Part shown: one piece after another, positions 8,698 to 17,625 of the stretch
Position numbering within the stretch: the stretch's first letter is position 1
Layout: each line of letters starts with the position of its first letter
Origin: an uncultured Novosphingobium sp.
GTDB taxonomy: Bacteria; Pseudomonadota; Alphaproteobacteria; Sphingomonadales; Sphingomonadaceae
Length of the DNA stretch: 41,420 nt
NCBI GenBank assembly: GCA_946886075.1
Contig: CAMPHR010000028.1
Span: 1-41,420, forward strand
Direction: 5' to 3'
Position numbers and translations under genes: made by a program
The notes under the pieces: generated by a model
What the model was told of the DNA's origin: nothing
Database searches by the model: none
Seen by the model: only the letters and a program-made list of their open reading frames with translations

Positions 8698-9471
8698 ATG
8701 GCCAGCCTCATGCCCGTAAGCGAACGTATCTGGACTGCCGCGCTGATCGTGATTGGCGATGAAATTCTGTCCGGCCGCACTCAGGACAAGAATATCGCCC
8801 AGATCGCATCATGGCTGAATGTGCAGGGGATCAGGCTGCGGGAAGTCCGGGTGATCGCCGATGATAGCGATTCCATCGTGGAGGCTGTAAACACGCTCCG
8901 GGTTCGCAACGACTATCTCTTCACGACAGGGGGAATCGGCCCGACGCACGATGACATCACCGTCGATGCCATCGCACGGGCTCTTGACGTCGATGTCGAA
9001 ATTCACCCGCAGGCCCGCGCCATGTTGCAGGGCTATTATGAAACGCGCGGAGGCCTTACTGACGCGCGACTGCGGATGGCTCGCGTGCCCGCGGGTTCCG
9101 ACCTTATCGAAAACCGCATGTCCGGCGCGCCGGGCATCCGTCATGGCAACATCTTCATCATGGCCGGGGTGCCCCATATCACGGCTGGCATGCTGGACAT
9201 GCTGACCGGCACCTTGGAAGGCGGCCAGCCCCTCTTGTCTGCGCAAATCGGCTGCTGGGTTGCGGAAAGCGAGATTGCCGACATCCTCGCCACGACCGAA
9301 CGCACGCATGAAGGCTGTCAGATCGGCAGCTATCCTTTCTTCCGCGAAGGCAGGACAGGGGCGAATTTCGTCATTCGTTCGACTGACGCGGCCGGGCTCG
9401 ATCGGTGCGTCGCAGAGTTGAGCGCTCGCCTGGAGGAGGGCGGCTGGCCAGTGGTGTCGGGCGGCATCTGA
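8698..9471 (+). CDS. CinA-like / MoaB-type molybdopterin-binding domain protein
   Basis: A 257-residue protein with the MoCF_biosynth fold: ALIVIGDEILSGRTQDKN at the N-terminus and FTTGGIGPTHDDITVDAIA in the middle, the same motifs as the N-terminal half of CinA. The C-terminal nicotinamide-nucleotide amidase (PncC) domain of full-length CinA is missing, so this is the short form. It may be an ADP-ribose or NAD-recycling hydrolase or a nucleotide-binding protein of unknown role. The start is 8698, with an alternative ATG at 8710. It is not in an obvious operon. Confidence 0.78.
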   Translation: MASLMPVSERIWTAALIVIGDEILSGRTQDKNIAQIASWLNVQGIRLREVRVIADDSDSIVEAVNTLRVRNDYLFTTGGIGPTHDDITVDAIARALDVDVEIHPQARAMLQGYYETRGGLTDARLRMARVPAGSDLIENRMSGAPGIRHGNIFIMAGVPHITAGMLDMLTGTLEGGQPLLSAQIGCWVAESEIADILATTERTHEGCQIGSYPFFREGRTGANFVIRSTDAAGLDRCVAELSARLEEGGWPVVSGGI

Positions 9472-9744
9472 TCGCATATCAGGCGGCTAGTCCGCTGGTT
9501 CCACGTTCATATGTGTCTGCTAAGCGGCGGGCTGCGTTGCATCGACTTCGCTCAAAACGCTATGCTGCGCCGCATCAATAGCTGGCTGGTTCCAGCTTTT
9601 GGACGTCGGGCTTGAGCGCCTGAACGTCCGGTCCATGGTGAAAGGCAGAAGGCCCATCATCCTGCGCTTTGCGGGGCTGGTTTTCGGCGCCCTTCGCGCG
9701 CGGTCGGACGCTCGGTGCAAAGCTTTTTCTTAGGGAGAATGGTG
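9472..9744. other. 273-bp intergenic region before ugd
   Basis: No convincing gene. A minus-strand open frame here (9520-9720) looks like noise. The region must hold the ugd promoter, but no clear -35/-10 pair is visible. An AGGGAG ribosome site (9732-9737) lies 7 nt before the ugd ATG. Confidence 0.5.
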
Positions 9745-11088
9745 ATGCGGATCGTGATGACCGGATCAGGCTATGTCGGGTTGGTTTCGGGCGCATGCCT
9801 GGCAGATTTTGGGCATGATATCGTCTGCGTCGATAAGGACGTTTCGAAGGTCGAAGTGCTGCGCAGCGGCGGTGTTCCCATCTACGAACCCGGCCTGGCC
9901 GATCTGATCGCCCGCAATGTGAAGGCAGGGCGGCTCACTTTCACCACTGATCTTGCCGCTTCTGTTGCAGAGGCCGATGTCGTCTTTATCGCTGTCGGCA
10001 CTCCGGCCCGCCGGGGCGATGGCCACGCGGACCTGAGCTATGTCTATGACGCCGCGCGGGAAATCGCCTCGTCCTTGCGCGGCTTTACCGTCATCGTCAC
10101 GAAATCGACGGTCCCGGTCGGCACCGGGGACGAAGTCGATCGCATCATCCGGGAAACCAATCCTGCGGCCGAATTTGCGGTGGCGTCCAACCCGGAATTC
10201 CTTCGCGAAGGCGCGGCCATTCAGGATTTCAAGCGCCCCGACCGCATCGTCATCGGCATCGAGGATGATCGCGCCCGGCCGGTGATGGAAGAGGTCTACC
10301 GTCCGCTCTACCTCAATCAGGCTCCCATCCAGTTCACCGGCCGCCGCACCAGCGAGCTTATCAAATATGCCGCCAATGCCTTCCTCGCGATGAAGATCAC
10401 CTACATCAACGAGATCGCGGAACTGTGCGAACATGTCGGCGCAGACGTCCAGCAGGTCGCGCGCGGCATCGGGCTCGACAACCGCATCGGCAGCAAGTTC
10501 CTCCATGCTGGCCCCGGCTATGGCGGCTCCTGCTTCCCGAAGGACACGCTGGCGCTCGTCAAGACAGCCGAAGACGCAGGCGCGCCAATCCGCCTCATCG
10601 AAACGACGGTGGCGATCAATGAAAGCCGCAAGCGCGCCATGGCTCGCAAGGTGGTCGCCGTGTGCAACGGCTCGGTCCGGGGCAAGACGATCGGGGTGCT
10701 GGGGCTGACCTTCAAGCCCAACACCGACGACATGCGCGACGCGCCCTCGCTGTCCATCATCCAGGCGTTGCAGGATGCGGGCGCGCAAGTCCGCGCCTAT
10801 GATCCGGAGGGTATGGATGCGGCACGTTCCATGCTCCAGAATGTGGATTTCTGCACCAGCCCCTATGACGCCGCGAAAGGCGCATCCGCTGTGGTGATCG
10901 TCACCGAATGGGATGCCTTGCGGGCGCTGGACCTGCCGCGCCTGCGGTCGGTGATGAGCGGCGATGGCCTGGTCGATCTGCGCAACATCTATCGTCCGGT
11001 CGATGCCGAAACGGCAGGCTTTGCCTATGTCAGCGTAGGCCGTGGCGCAGAGCCCGAGCCTGAGCCACTTATCGAGGCGGCCGAATAA
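9745..11088 (+). CDS. ugd: UDP-glucose 6-dehydrogenase
   Basis: A 447-residue NAD-dependent dehydrogenase that oxidises UDP-glucose twice to UDP-glucuronate, a precursor of acidic exopolysaccharide. The N-terminal Rossmann motif is GSGYVGLVSGACLADFGHDI, with IAVGTPARRGDG and ITKSTVPVGTGDEV-like segments. The catalytic Cys is in GPGYGGSCFPKDT (about residue 260), and the C-terminal UDP-binding domain has GLTFKPNTDDMRDAPSL. ATG at 9745 is chosen because its AGGGAG ribosome site is 7 nt away; the ATG at 9739 would be only 1 nt away. It is followed by a large hairpin and then the GH16 gene, pointing to a glucuronate-containing polymer (inference). Confidence 0.94.
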   Translation: MRIVMTGSGYVGLVSGACLADFGHDIVCVDKDVSKVEVLRSGGVPIYEPGLADLIARNVKAGRLTFTTDLAASVAEADVVFIAVGTPARRGDGHADLSYVYDAAREIASSLRGFTVIVTKSTVPVGTGDEVDRIIRETNPAAEFAVASNPEFLREGAAIQDFKRPDRIVIGIEDDRARPVMEEVYRPLYLNQAPIQFTGRRTSELIKYAANAFLAMKITYINEIAELCEHVGADVQQVARGIGLDNRIGSKFLHAGPGYGGSCFPKDTLALVKTAEDAGAPIRLIETTVAINESRKRAMARKVVAVCNGSVRGKTIGVLGLTFKPNTDDMRDAPSLSIIQALQDAGAQVRAYDPEGMDAARSMLQNVDFCTSPYDAAKGASAVVIVTEWDALRALDLPRLRSVMSGDGLVDLRNIYRPVDAETAGFAYVSVGRGAEPEPEPLIEAAE

Positions 11089-11099
11089 AGCTCGACCTT

Positions 11100-11136
11100 C
11101 GGCTCATCGCAAAGTCCTGCGCTTTGCGATGAGCCG
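11100..11136 (+). terminator. 15-bp perfect hairpin after ugd
   Basis: Inverted repeat 11100-11114 with 11122-11136, 15 bp without a mismatch and a 7-nt loop, 12 nt after the ugd stop. There is no immediate T run; TTTTT comes 14 nt later (11151-11155). It may be a Rho-assisted terminator or an RNA-stabilising structure separating ugd from the GH16 gene. Confidence 0.5.
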
Positions 11137-11156
11137 TGCTTGACCAGACGTTTTTG

Positions 11157-11173
11157 TTAACCTTCCTATAGGA
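11157..11173 (+). promoter_or_regulatory. TTAACC-N4-WATAGGA element, copy 1 (GH16 gene)
   Basis: The sequence TTAACCTTCCTATAGGA ends exactly 34 nt before the GH16 start codon. A second copy with the same fixed bases stands exactly 34 nt before the small membrane-protein gene at 28260. The TATAGG part could be a -10 element. TTAACC resembles a CtrA half-site, which is an inference only. Confidence 0.5.
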
Positions 11174-11207
11174 CCCTAAGGGGGCTTAATAAGCGGGGGT
11201 TGCAAAC

Positions 11208-12596
11208 ATGAATATCAAGCTGACTGGCTCCATGATTGGAGCCGGAGTGTCGCTTCTATGCGTCATGGCGGCGGGGGCCGCGACAATCATGTCAGGCGGG
11301 TCATCGACCACGTCATCGACTGGATCGACGACCACTCTGCTCAGCAGTGAGCCTACATCGACCACATCGCCGACAACTTCGTCTTCGACCGGTACGACTT
11401 CGCTCATCTCGTCGAGCTTTTCCACCTTCGATTTCGCGGATGGTACAAAGCTGCCCGACAAGGCGACCCTGTCGCTCGGCAACGCGACCGTGCGTCCGGG
11501 CAGCGGCACCGCCTATGTACCGGTGACGCTCGACCGGCCGACGCCCAACACCGTCATCGCGCGGATCATCACGGTCAATGGTTCGGGCACGCTGCGGGCG
11601 CTGTCGGGCTATAATTACCAGACCGTCGACACCGTCGTGATCTTCCGGCCCGGCGATCCACTCGTCCAGACCGTCGAAGTGCCGATCACGAGCCTCGCCG
11701 AAGGACAGCAGTTCCAGCTGAAACTGCGCGAGGCACCGTGGGGCGGCTTGCAAGGCCAATCGGTCGCAACCATCACCGCGACCAGCTTGATCGCCCCGAC
11801 GCCCAAGGCGAGCGGCACCTTCCGCGAGCCGCGCACCTTTGCCGCGACGGGCGCGCTCCAGTTCGAGCTGAAGAAGGATACGCATAAGCGTTCTCCTGAT
11901 GGTGGCTGGGACCGTTGGGCGACTTCGCTGTCGCACGGCCGCACCCAGATGGCCAATGGAGAAACCGGCCTTTATCTGGATTCCTCCGTCTTTCCCGGCA
12001 TCGAAGGCCCCGTATACTGGGGCACGCAAGGTCTTGTCCTGCACAGCCAGAAGCTCAAGACGCCCATCTGGTATGAAGGCCAGAACTGGTATTATGGCGC
12101 CTCGGTGCTGGACGGGCGCAACTTCACTGCCTCGCAGATCGGCTACGGCCAATATGAATGGGTCGCCAGGATGCCCAGCCGCCGTGGATCATGGCCTGCA
12201 TTCTGGCTCATTTCCACCAGCGGCTGGCCGCCCGAAATCGATATCTATGAGGGCTTTGGCTATCAAAGCTATTGGGACTTCGACCGCCACATCGGCCAAA
12301 CCATCCATGGCGGCAATGGCGGCATGCGCAGCTTCCAGCGCGGCGTCACGATCCAGGCGGAACAGGCCTATGGGCTCAAGGGCTTTTCCCAGGATTTCCA
12401 CCGGTTCGCGGTCGATATTCAGCGCGACTATATCACCTGGTTCGTCGATGGCGTCGAAACCTACCAGTCGGTTAATCCCTTCCAGGGCCATCGCTGGTAT
12501 CCGATCATGGACGTCGCGGTGAAGACCAGCGGCGCCTATGATGACGGCTCGGGCGACATGATCATCAAGAGCTTCCGCATCTACAACGCCCCATAA
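11208..12596 (+). CDS. secreted family-16 glycoside hydrolase with Ser/Thr linker and Calx-beta-like domain
   Basis: A 462-residue protein. Residues 1-28 are a hydrophobic signal or anchor segment, 31-75 a Ser/Thr-rich linker, and about 82-195 a beta-rich region resembling Calx-beta repeats. About 210-462 is the GH16 jelly-roll. The catalytic motif EIDIYE is present, with Glu343 (nucleophile), Asp345 and Glu348 (acid/base). Family GH16 cleaves or transglycosylates beta-1,3- or beta-1,4-glucans and galactans. Next to ugd and convergent with the EPS operon (16-bp overlap with the last GT gene), it is likely an EPS-trimming lyase-like hydrolase. Its start is preceded by GGGGGTTGCAAAC, the same ribosome-site motif as two EPS genes, and by a shared upstream element. 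Confidence 0.85.
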   Translation: MNIKLTGSMIGAGVSLLCVMAAGAATIMSGGSSTTSSTGSTTTLLSSEPTSTTSPTTSSSTGTTSLISSSFSTFDFADGTKLPDKATLSLGNATVRPGSGTAYVPVTLDRPTPNTVIARIITVNGSGTLRALSGYNYQTVDTVVIFRPGDPLVQTVEVPITSLAEGQQFQLKLREAPWGGLQGQSVATITATSLIAPTPKASGTFREPRTFAATGALQFELKKDTHKRSPDGGWDRWATSLSHGRTQMANGETGLYLDSSVFPGIEGPVYWGTQGLVLHSQKLKTPIWYEGQNWYYGASVLDGRNFTASQIGYGQYEWVARMPSRRGSWPAFWLISTSGWPPEIDIYEGFGYQSYWDFDRHIGQTIHGGNGGMRSFQRGVTIQAEQAYGLKGFSQDFHRFAVDIQRDYITWFVDGVETYQSVNPFQGHRWYPIMDVAVKTSGAYDDGSGDMIIKSFRIYNAP

Positions 12597-13507
12597 TGGC
12601 TGTGGGCGCCGCCTGCCAGGGCATAGAGGCGCCCCCAGCACTTGATCCACTGTCCGACGACGTCCACGCGGCGCACGCCGGGCAGGATCAGCCCGGCCAG
12701 ACCAACAGTGCGCAGCCCCAATATCCCCAACGTCCGCACAAGCAACACAGCCTGCGCCCCGCGCCCCGGCCGCCGTTTTCGCCGCGCCAGCGTTTCGGTA
12801 AAGCCGATCCGCCACATTCGCCTCAACACCCAGCGCAGCTTCGCCCGCTCGGGCGGCACCCACTCACTGACGCGCGCCTCGGGTGCCCAGCCAAACCGCG
12901 CCCCCGCTTCCCGCAGTCGCGCGAGGAAATCCAGATCCTCCCCGCCGCTACGATTGAAGCGCGGATCGAACCATGGCCGCGCCACCATCTCCAGCGCCCT
13001 GCGGCTCACGAGCAGATTATTGCTTGCCCACAGCATCCCCGTCGCGCCCCAGGCACGCTGCTCCGGCCGGAACACCAGCGTCTGCCCGGCCCATCGAGGC
13101 GGCTTTCCCGTGAAGTGAAAATCCACCGGTCCGGCGACCACATCCGCGCCCACCTGCTCCTGGCAGGCGAGCAGCGCGTCGAGCCAGCCGGACTGCGGCC
13201 ACTCATCATCATCGATCATGGCGATGAACCGCATCGCGGGATCGGCCATCGCCGCGTCACATATGGCGTTCCGGACGGAGCAAAGCCCCGGCTCCGTCAC
13301 CCGCAGCACGCTGAAGGGGAGGGGATAGCCGTCTCTTTGCAACGCCTCCGCCACCGCTACGCCTTCCGCCGTGCTCCCATCATTGTCGGCAACCAGGACC
13401 ATGACGTCTTGCCGCTGCACCAGCCTTGCCAAGGTCTCCAGCAGGTGCCGCAATTCACCTGGCCGCTTGAACGTCGGAATGGCAATCCAGACAGGCTTGC
13501 CCATCAT
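12581..13507 (-). CDS. GT2 family glycosyltransferase (last gene of EPS operon)
   Basis: A 308-residue inverting GT-A glycosyltransferase, probably adding one sugar to the lipid-linked EPS repeat unit at the cytoplasmic face. It opens with WIAIPTFKRPGELRHLLETL. The nucleotide-binding VLVADNDGS follows, and the metal-binding acidic motif is IAMIDDDEWPQSGW. GEDLDFLARLREAGARFGW carries the probable catalytic ED. The C-terminal hydrophobic stretch may bind the membrane. It is paralogous to the GT at 17622-18551. ATG at 13507 overlaps the acyltransferase stop (ATGA), favouring coupled translation. The sugar and acceptor are not predictable. Confidence 0.85.
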   Translation of the reverse strand: MMGKPVWIAIPTFKRPGELRHLLETLARLVQRQDVMVLVADNDGSTAEGVAVAEALQRDGYPLPFSVLRVTEPGLCSVRNAICDAAMADPAMRFIAMIDDDEWPQSGWLDALLACQEQVGADVVAGPVDFHFTGKPPRWAGQTLVFRPEQRAWGATGMLWASNNLLVSRRALEMVARPWFDPRFNRSGGEDLDFLARLREAGARFGWAPEARVSEWVPPERAKLRWVLRRMWRIGFTETLARRKRRPGRGAQAVLLVRTLGILGLRTVGLAGLILPGVRRVDVVGQWIKCWGRLYALAGGAHSHYGAL

Positions 13508-14589
13508 GGCGCGGCCGGTTCCAGCGCCGCCGGGCGCTGCGGCCGCCCTTTTTGCAGCCATTTGATCAACTGATGCCCCCGCACTTCGACGAGCAAATAG
13601 CTGACCCAGCAGATCAGCCATGTGACCACCAGCATGCCGAGGACGAACAGCCAGTCCACGCCCGTCACCCCATGGCGCTGCGCCACCCCCATGGCCCGCG
13701 CGGCGACGTCCCGCACCAGCGGATGCCAAAGATAGATGGAATAGCTGATCAGCCCCAAATGAAAGCTCAACCGGTTGGCCATCACCGCCCGCGCCGCTGG
13801 CCCGTCATAATAGCAGCTCAGCACCAGCGCAGGCATCAGGCACACGACCAGCGCGTCGGCCCCCGGCAACAGCAGGGCGAGAGCAATCAGACCGCACACC
13901 ACGGCAAATCCGCCCCTGCGGTCAATCACGGCCTTGCACAAGGGATGCTCCGCAACGCGATAGGTCAGCACGCCCAGCGAAAAACCCGCAAGGCAGCGCA
14001 GCAGCGTCAGCACGCTATCGCTGTCATTGACGTCCAGCGGCCCGCTCGATCCCAGGCCCGATGACGCGACGAACAGCAACACGCCAACACATAGCGCCAC
14101 CTGCGCCCAGGCAAGCCGTGAAAAGGCGATGATCGCGATCAGGGGATAGGTGAGATAAGCGGCAACCTCGGTACTGACCGACCAGCTATTGCCAGCGATC
14201 GGCTCTGTGCCCCAACCCCAGCTCTGCACCATGAACAGGTTGCTCAGCACATTTGCCGCGTTCAGGTCGATCGACTGGTTGCCTGACACATTGAGCAATA
14301 TGCGCAGCCCAAAGACCAGCGTGACGATCAGGTGCAGCGGCCACACCCGCGCCATCCGGTTGATCAGGAAATCAACGTAACTTGCTTGGCTCAGATGCGT
14401 CACCACCCGGTCATGATAGCCATAGGAAATGACAAAGCCGCTCAGGATGAAGAACAGGTCCACGGCCAGGTAGGCCCGCGAAAACAGCGGGATGGCGAAC
14501 TGCGCAAAGGCTGGCTGATGCGGAATATGGTAGAGCAGGACGGAAACCGCCGCGACGCCACGCAGCCCCGTGAGCGAAGCGACCCTCAT
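13504..14589 (-). CDS. acyltransferase family 3 membrane protein (OafA/ExoZ-like)
   Basis: A 361-residue integral membrane O-acyltransferase that puts acetyl or other acyl groups on surface glycans. The family signature SLTGLRGVAAVSVLLYHI is at the N-terminus, followed by about ten membrane segments, including AYLAVDLFFILSGFVISYGY, and the conserved SYSIYLWHPLV near the C-terminus. No SGNH domain is attached. ATG at 14589 overlaps the GH10 stop (ATGA) and starts directly before the conserved motif; the longer frame adds an unlikely hydrophilic stretch. In this operon it probably acylates the EPS repeat unit. Confidence 0.87.
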   Translation of the reverse strand: MRVASLTGLRGVAAVSVLLYHIPHQPAFAQFAIPLFSRAYLAVDLFFILSGFVISYGYHDRVVTHLSQASYVDFLINRMARVWPLHLIVTLVFGLRILLNVSGNQSIDLNAANVLSNLFMVQSWGWGTEPIAGNSWSVSTEVAAYLTYPLIAIIAFSRLAWAQVALCVGVLLFVASSGLGSSGPLDVNDSDSVLTLLRCLAGFSLGVLTYRVAEHPLCKAVIDRRGGFAVVCGLIALALLLPGADALVVCLMPALVLSCYYDGPAARAVMANRLSFHLGLISYSIYLWHPLVRDVAARAMGVAQRHGVTGVDWLFVLGMLVVTWLICWVSYLLVEVRGHQLIKWLQKGRPQRPAALEPAAP

Positions 14590-15713
14590 ACCCGGCGCCT
14601 CCTGCCCACAGGACGCGCCGCATCGAATGCCCCTGCGATCGCATCCCAAAATGGTTTGCGCGCCATCTTCCCATCAAAGGGCAGGCCGCGCGACAACTGC
14701 CCGTCCGGCCACTTATATTCCGGATAGTTGGACAGCCAGGAATAACGATCGGAAATGCCCCAGCACAGCACCGATTCCACCGCTGAATTATCCAGAGCAA
14801 CGTCCAGAAACGCCTTGCCGAACGCAGCCACTTCATGGTCGCGCTTCTCAGGGTTCGGCGGCCCGCCGCGGTCGGCGATGTCCAGCTCGGTAATCGCCAG
14901 CTTCAGCCCATATCCGCTCAGCCTGTCGAGGAAGTCGGCAAATTGCCGCTGCTTGAACGGTTCCTTATAGGGCTTGAGATGCCCCTGGATGCCGACTGCA
15001 TCGATCGGCACCCCACGGCCCAGCAGGCGATCCAGCAGCTTCAACATGGCCGTCCGCCGCCGCTCGCAGCGCGGGGAATCATGCTCCAGCCCATAGTCTC
15101 CCAGGAACAGCGTAGCTTCGCCATCGACCTCTCGCGCCTGATGGAAGGCAAGGTCGATATGATGTTCGCCCATGGCCTTCATCCACAGATTTTCCGCGCG
15201 CATGCCGTCCGCGCGTCCCTGCTTGGGCTCGATCGCCTCATTGACCACGTCCCATTCGGTAATGCGGCCCGCATAACGGCGCATGGCAACATCGATATAG
15301 CTGGTCATCAAGCGCCGCTGTTCCGCCTTGCCAGCATGCTGCACGGCTGGTTCCAGCCAAGTGGGATTGGCCGCATACCAGACCAGCGTATGGCCACGCG
15401 CGCGCATCCCATGTTGTTGAGCAAAATCGACGATTTCGTCCGCGCCCTTGAAATCATATTTGCCCGGCTTGGGCTCGGCGGTTTTGCGTTTCAGCTCATA
15501 TTCCTGCACAAGCATGTTGCATTCGCGCGCGGCGGCCGCCCGATAGGCTTTGTCCTCGCGCAGCAGCCGTGACTTCACCGCCGCGCCGAAATAGCGGCCG
15601 GATTGCCTGGCATGATCGCCCAGCCCTTCGCGCGACACCACGCGCGCGGCGCCGGGGGGTATGGGGGAGCAGGCCGCCAATGTCGCCGCACCCATCAGGA
15701 ACTCGCGCCGCAT
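14586..15713 (-). CDS. family-10 glycoside hydrolase, predicted Tat lipoprotein
   Basis: A 375-residue endo-beta-1,4-glycanase (xylanase family). The N-terminus MRREFLMGAATLAAC combines a twin-arginine start with a lipobox ending in Cys15, suggesting Tat export and lipid anchoring. The GH10 barrel shows HTLVWYAANPTW, Glu159 (acid/base) in EWDVVNEAIE and Glu276 (nucleophile) in LAITELDIAD. Both catalytic residues are intact. The TGATG overlap with the GT2 gene upstream sets the start at 15713. Inside an EPS operon its likely substrate is the polymer being made rather than plant xylan (inference). Confidence 0.88.
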   Translation of the reverse strand: MRREFLMGAATLAACSPIPPGAARVVSREGLGDHARQSGRYFGAAVKSRLLREDKAYRAAAARECNMLVQEYELKRKTAEPKPGKYDFKGADEIVDFAQQHGMRARGHTLVWYAANPTWLEPAVQHAGKAEQRRLMTSYIDVAMRRYAGRITEWDVVNEAIEPKQGRADGMRAENLWMKAMGEHHIDLAFHQAREVDGEATLFLGDYGLEHDSPRCERRRTAMLKLLDRLLGRGVPIDAVGIQGHLKPYKEPFKQRQFADFLDRLSGYGLKLAITELDIADRGGPPNPEKRDHEVAAFGKAFLDVALDNSAVESVLCWGISDRYSWLSNYPEYKWPDGQLSRGLPFDGKMARKPFWDAIAGAFDAARPVGRRRRV

Positions 15714-16681
15714 CACAGGCTTTGCCTCCGTCCGCTGAACAGGCGGGCGACGTCGATCCAGCGATCGCACAGGCTGCGATAAACAGCGTCCGGCAAGACG
15801 ATCTGCATCAGCACCGCGCCCGCCAATCTTGGCCCATAGGCGCCATGCAGCAGCGCTGTCAGATAATAGCGCAGCGCACGCAGCCGCTCGGTCGGCCAGA
15901 TGCTCTTGGCCGCATGCCAGCCCATATAGCCTGAAAAGGCACGCGTGGAGATATGGGGGCGAAGGTCTGCCAGCCATGTCAGGCTGCCGACGTTCCCGCG
16001 CACCTGCGACAACCGGTCCTCCGCCTGCCTGTCCGTCCAGATCGTGCCGGGGCGGCTCGCCATCACGAAATGCGCGCCTGCAAGCGACAGGCGCAGCGCG
16101 AAATCGGTATCATCGCCGAACTTCACATCTTCGCGATACCGCACCTTTTCGGCGAGCGATCGGCTGAGCGCCACGCTGCTCGTCTGAATGAAGCCGCGAT
16201 CGCACATCAGATAGCGATCGACCGGCTCATTGCGTTGTATGGCGCGTGGGGGCTTCAGGAAATTGCGTCCGCCCCCCCGGTCTGCCAGGACCTGGCCATA
16301 GGCGACGATATTCTCATTTTCCTCCAGCAGCGGCAGCAGGTCGGCCAGATGATGCGGCAGAAACCGGTCGTCGCAATCGAGGAACGCGATATAGCGCCCC
16401 CGTGCATGGTCGATGCCCGCATTGCGCGCTGCGGACGCTCCCCGGTTCTGCTGGACGATGATGGACAGGCGCGGGTCCTTGATAGCCTGAAGCGCAAGTT
16501 CGGTGCCGTCCGTCGATCCGTCTATGACGACGATCACTTCGATGACCGCGATGCTCTGGTCCAGCGCGGACAGCACGGCGGCCACGACGGCATCGCGCCG
16601 TTGATAGGTGGGGATGACCACGGAAAACAGCGGTTCGGCGACAGCAGCCTGCAGCTGCGAGGGCGATTGCCAGGCCGTCAT
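15713..16681 (-). CDS. GT2 family glycosyltransferase
   Basis: A 322-residue GT-A fold glycosyltransferase of the EPS operon. Motifs: FSVVIPTYQRRDAVVAAVLS, VIVVIDGSTDGTE, the donor-side QQNRGASAARNAGI, the metal-binding YIAFLDCDDRFLP, and a C-terminal KFGDDTDFALRLSLAG. The second Asp of the DxD-type motif is present, while the usual Ser of FLDSDD is Cys. It is paralogous to the next gene upstream (16681-17625). Start and upstream stop share one base (TGATG). The sugar transferred is unknown. Confidence 0.86.
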   Translation of the reverse strand: MTAWQSPSQLQAAVAEPLFSVVIPTYQRRDAVVAAVLSALDQSIAVIEVIVVIDGSTDGTELALQAIKDPRLSIIVQQNRGASAARNAGIDHARGRYIAFLDCDDRFLPHHLADLLPLLEENENIVAYGQVLADRGGGRNFLKPPRAIQRNEPVDRYLMCDRGFIQTSSVALSRSLAEKVRYREDVKFGDDTDFALRLSLAGAHFVMASRPGTIWTDRQAEDRLSQVRGNVGSLTWLADLRPHISTRAFSGYMGWHAAKSIWPTERLRALRYYLTALLHGAYGPRLAGAVLMQIVLPDAVYRSLCDRWIDVARLFSGRRQSL

Positions 16682-17625
16682 CACGACCGTGCCCCGCCAT
16701 GCGCCGGTTCGCCCTTGCCGAACCGCAACACGAAACGGTTTACCAGCGACCGGTAAAGCGGCTTGGGAAGGTAGGAGCGCAACAACTGTCGCGCGACCAC
16801 CCTTGGCGGCACCCCTCCCGCGAACAGGCCGATCACCAGATCGCGGAGCGCGGCGAGGGGGCGCACCGGCGCCATATGATAGGCAAGCACGGTCGCGCGG
16901 TAGCCGCGTCGCGCCCGGCCGGTCAGCATATGGCCGCAGCGGTCCAGCCAATCGAGCGAGGTTTCATATCCCCGCACATAGGATGTGCGTCCAGCCTCGG
17001 TCGCGTCGAGCCACACCGTCAGCGGCTCCTCCACCATCTTGAACCGCGCACCCGCGCCCTGCAGGCGGACGCAGAAGTCGAGATCCTGGCCCTTCTTGAG
17101 GGCTGGATCGAACAGGACCTTGCGCGCCATTTCACTCGGCACCACCATGGTAGATGTCTGCATGAACTGGTTGGCGCAGAACAGATATTCGCCGACATCC
17201 TCGCCATCGCGAATGCCGCGATCCGGCCTGATCCAGTAGCGGTCCACGCCCCGGTCCACCTTCATCCGCGAATAGAGGACGGTACGGCCATCATCATTCT
17301 TCAAAGCCTTTGCCATGATCGACAACTTGCCCGGCAGGAACAGGTCGTCGGAATCGAGGAAGGCGATGTAGCGTCCGTCGGCGGCCTTGATCCCATGATT
17401 GCGCGCAGCTCCGCCCCCTTGATTGTCCTGCCTGATGTAGCGCACGCGTGGGTCGCCGATGGCGTCGATCGCAGGCCGCGGATTGTCGCGCGACCCGTCG
17501 TCGATCACGACGATCTCGAAATCCTGCCAGTCCTGCGCCAGAACCGACCGGATCGTGTCGCCCACGATGGCGGCCCGGTTGTAGAGCGGGATGACGACGG
17601 AAAAGAAGGGAGTGGCATCGCTCAT
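16681..17625 (-). CDS. GT2 family glycosyltransferase
   Basis: A 314-residue GT-A glycosyltransferase. Motifs are FFSVVIPLYNRAAIVGDTIR, IVVIDDGSRDNPR, DNQGGGAARNHGI, YIAFLDSDDLFLPGK and KGQDLDFCVRLQGAG, the standard set for GT2 enzymes that extend lipid-linked oligosaccharides. It is paralogous to the adjacent downstream gene, suggesting tandem duplication followed by divergence. ATG at 17625 overlaps the previous stop (ATGA). A basic C-terminus after a hydrophobic segment could bind the membrane. Confidence 0.87.
   Translation of the reverse strand: MSDATPFFSVVIPLYNRAAIVGDTIRSVLAQDWQDFEIVVIDDGSRDNPRPAIDAIGDPRVRYIRQDNQGGGAARNHGIKAADGRYIAFLDSDDLFLPGKLSIMAKALKNDDGRTVLYSRMKVDRGVDRYWIRPDRGIRDGEDVGEYLFCANQFMQTSTMVVPSEMARKVLFDPALKKGQDLDFCVRLQGAGARFKMVEEPLTVWLDATEAGRTSYVRGYETSLDWLDRCGHMLTGRARRGYRATVLAYHMAPVRPLAALRDLVIGLFAGGVPPRVVARQLLRSYLPKPLYRSLVNRFVLRFGKGEPAHGGARS

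Noticed and set aside
9520..9720. Minus-strand 66-codon frame between the CinA-like gene and ugd
   Set aside because: Composition resembles random translation (Arg/Pro/Ser-rich), with no ribosome site and no recognisable domain.
11301..11420. TCG/ACC trinucleotide-rich stretch in the GH16 gene as a possible phase-variable repeat
   Set aside because: The units are irregular and divisible by three; they encode a Ser/Thr linker, so length changes would not switch the gene off.
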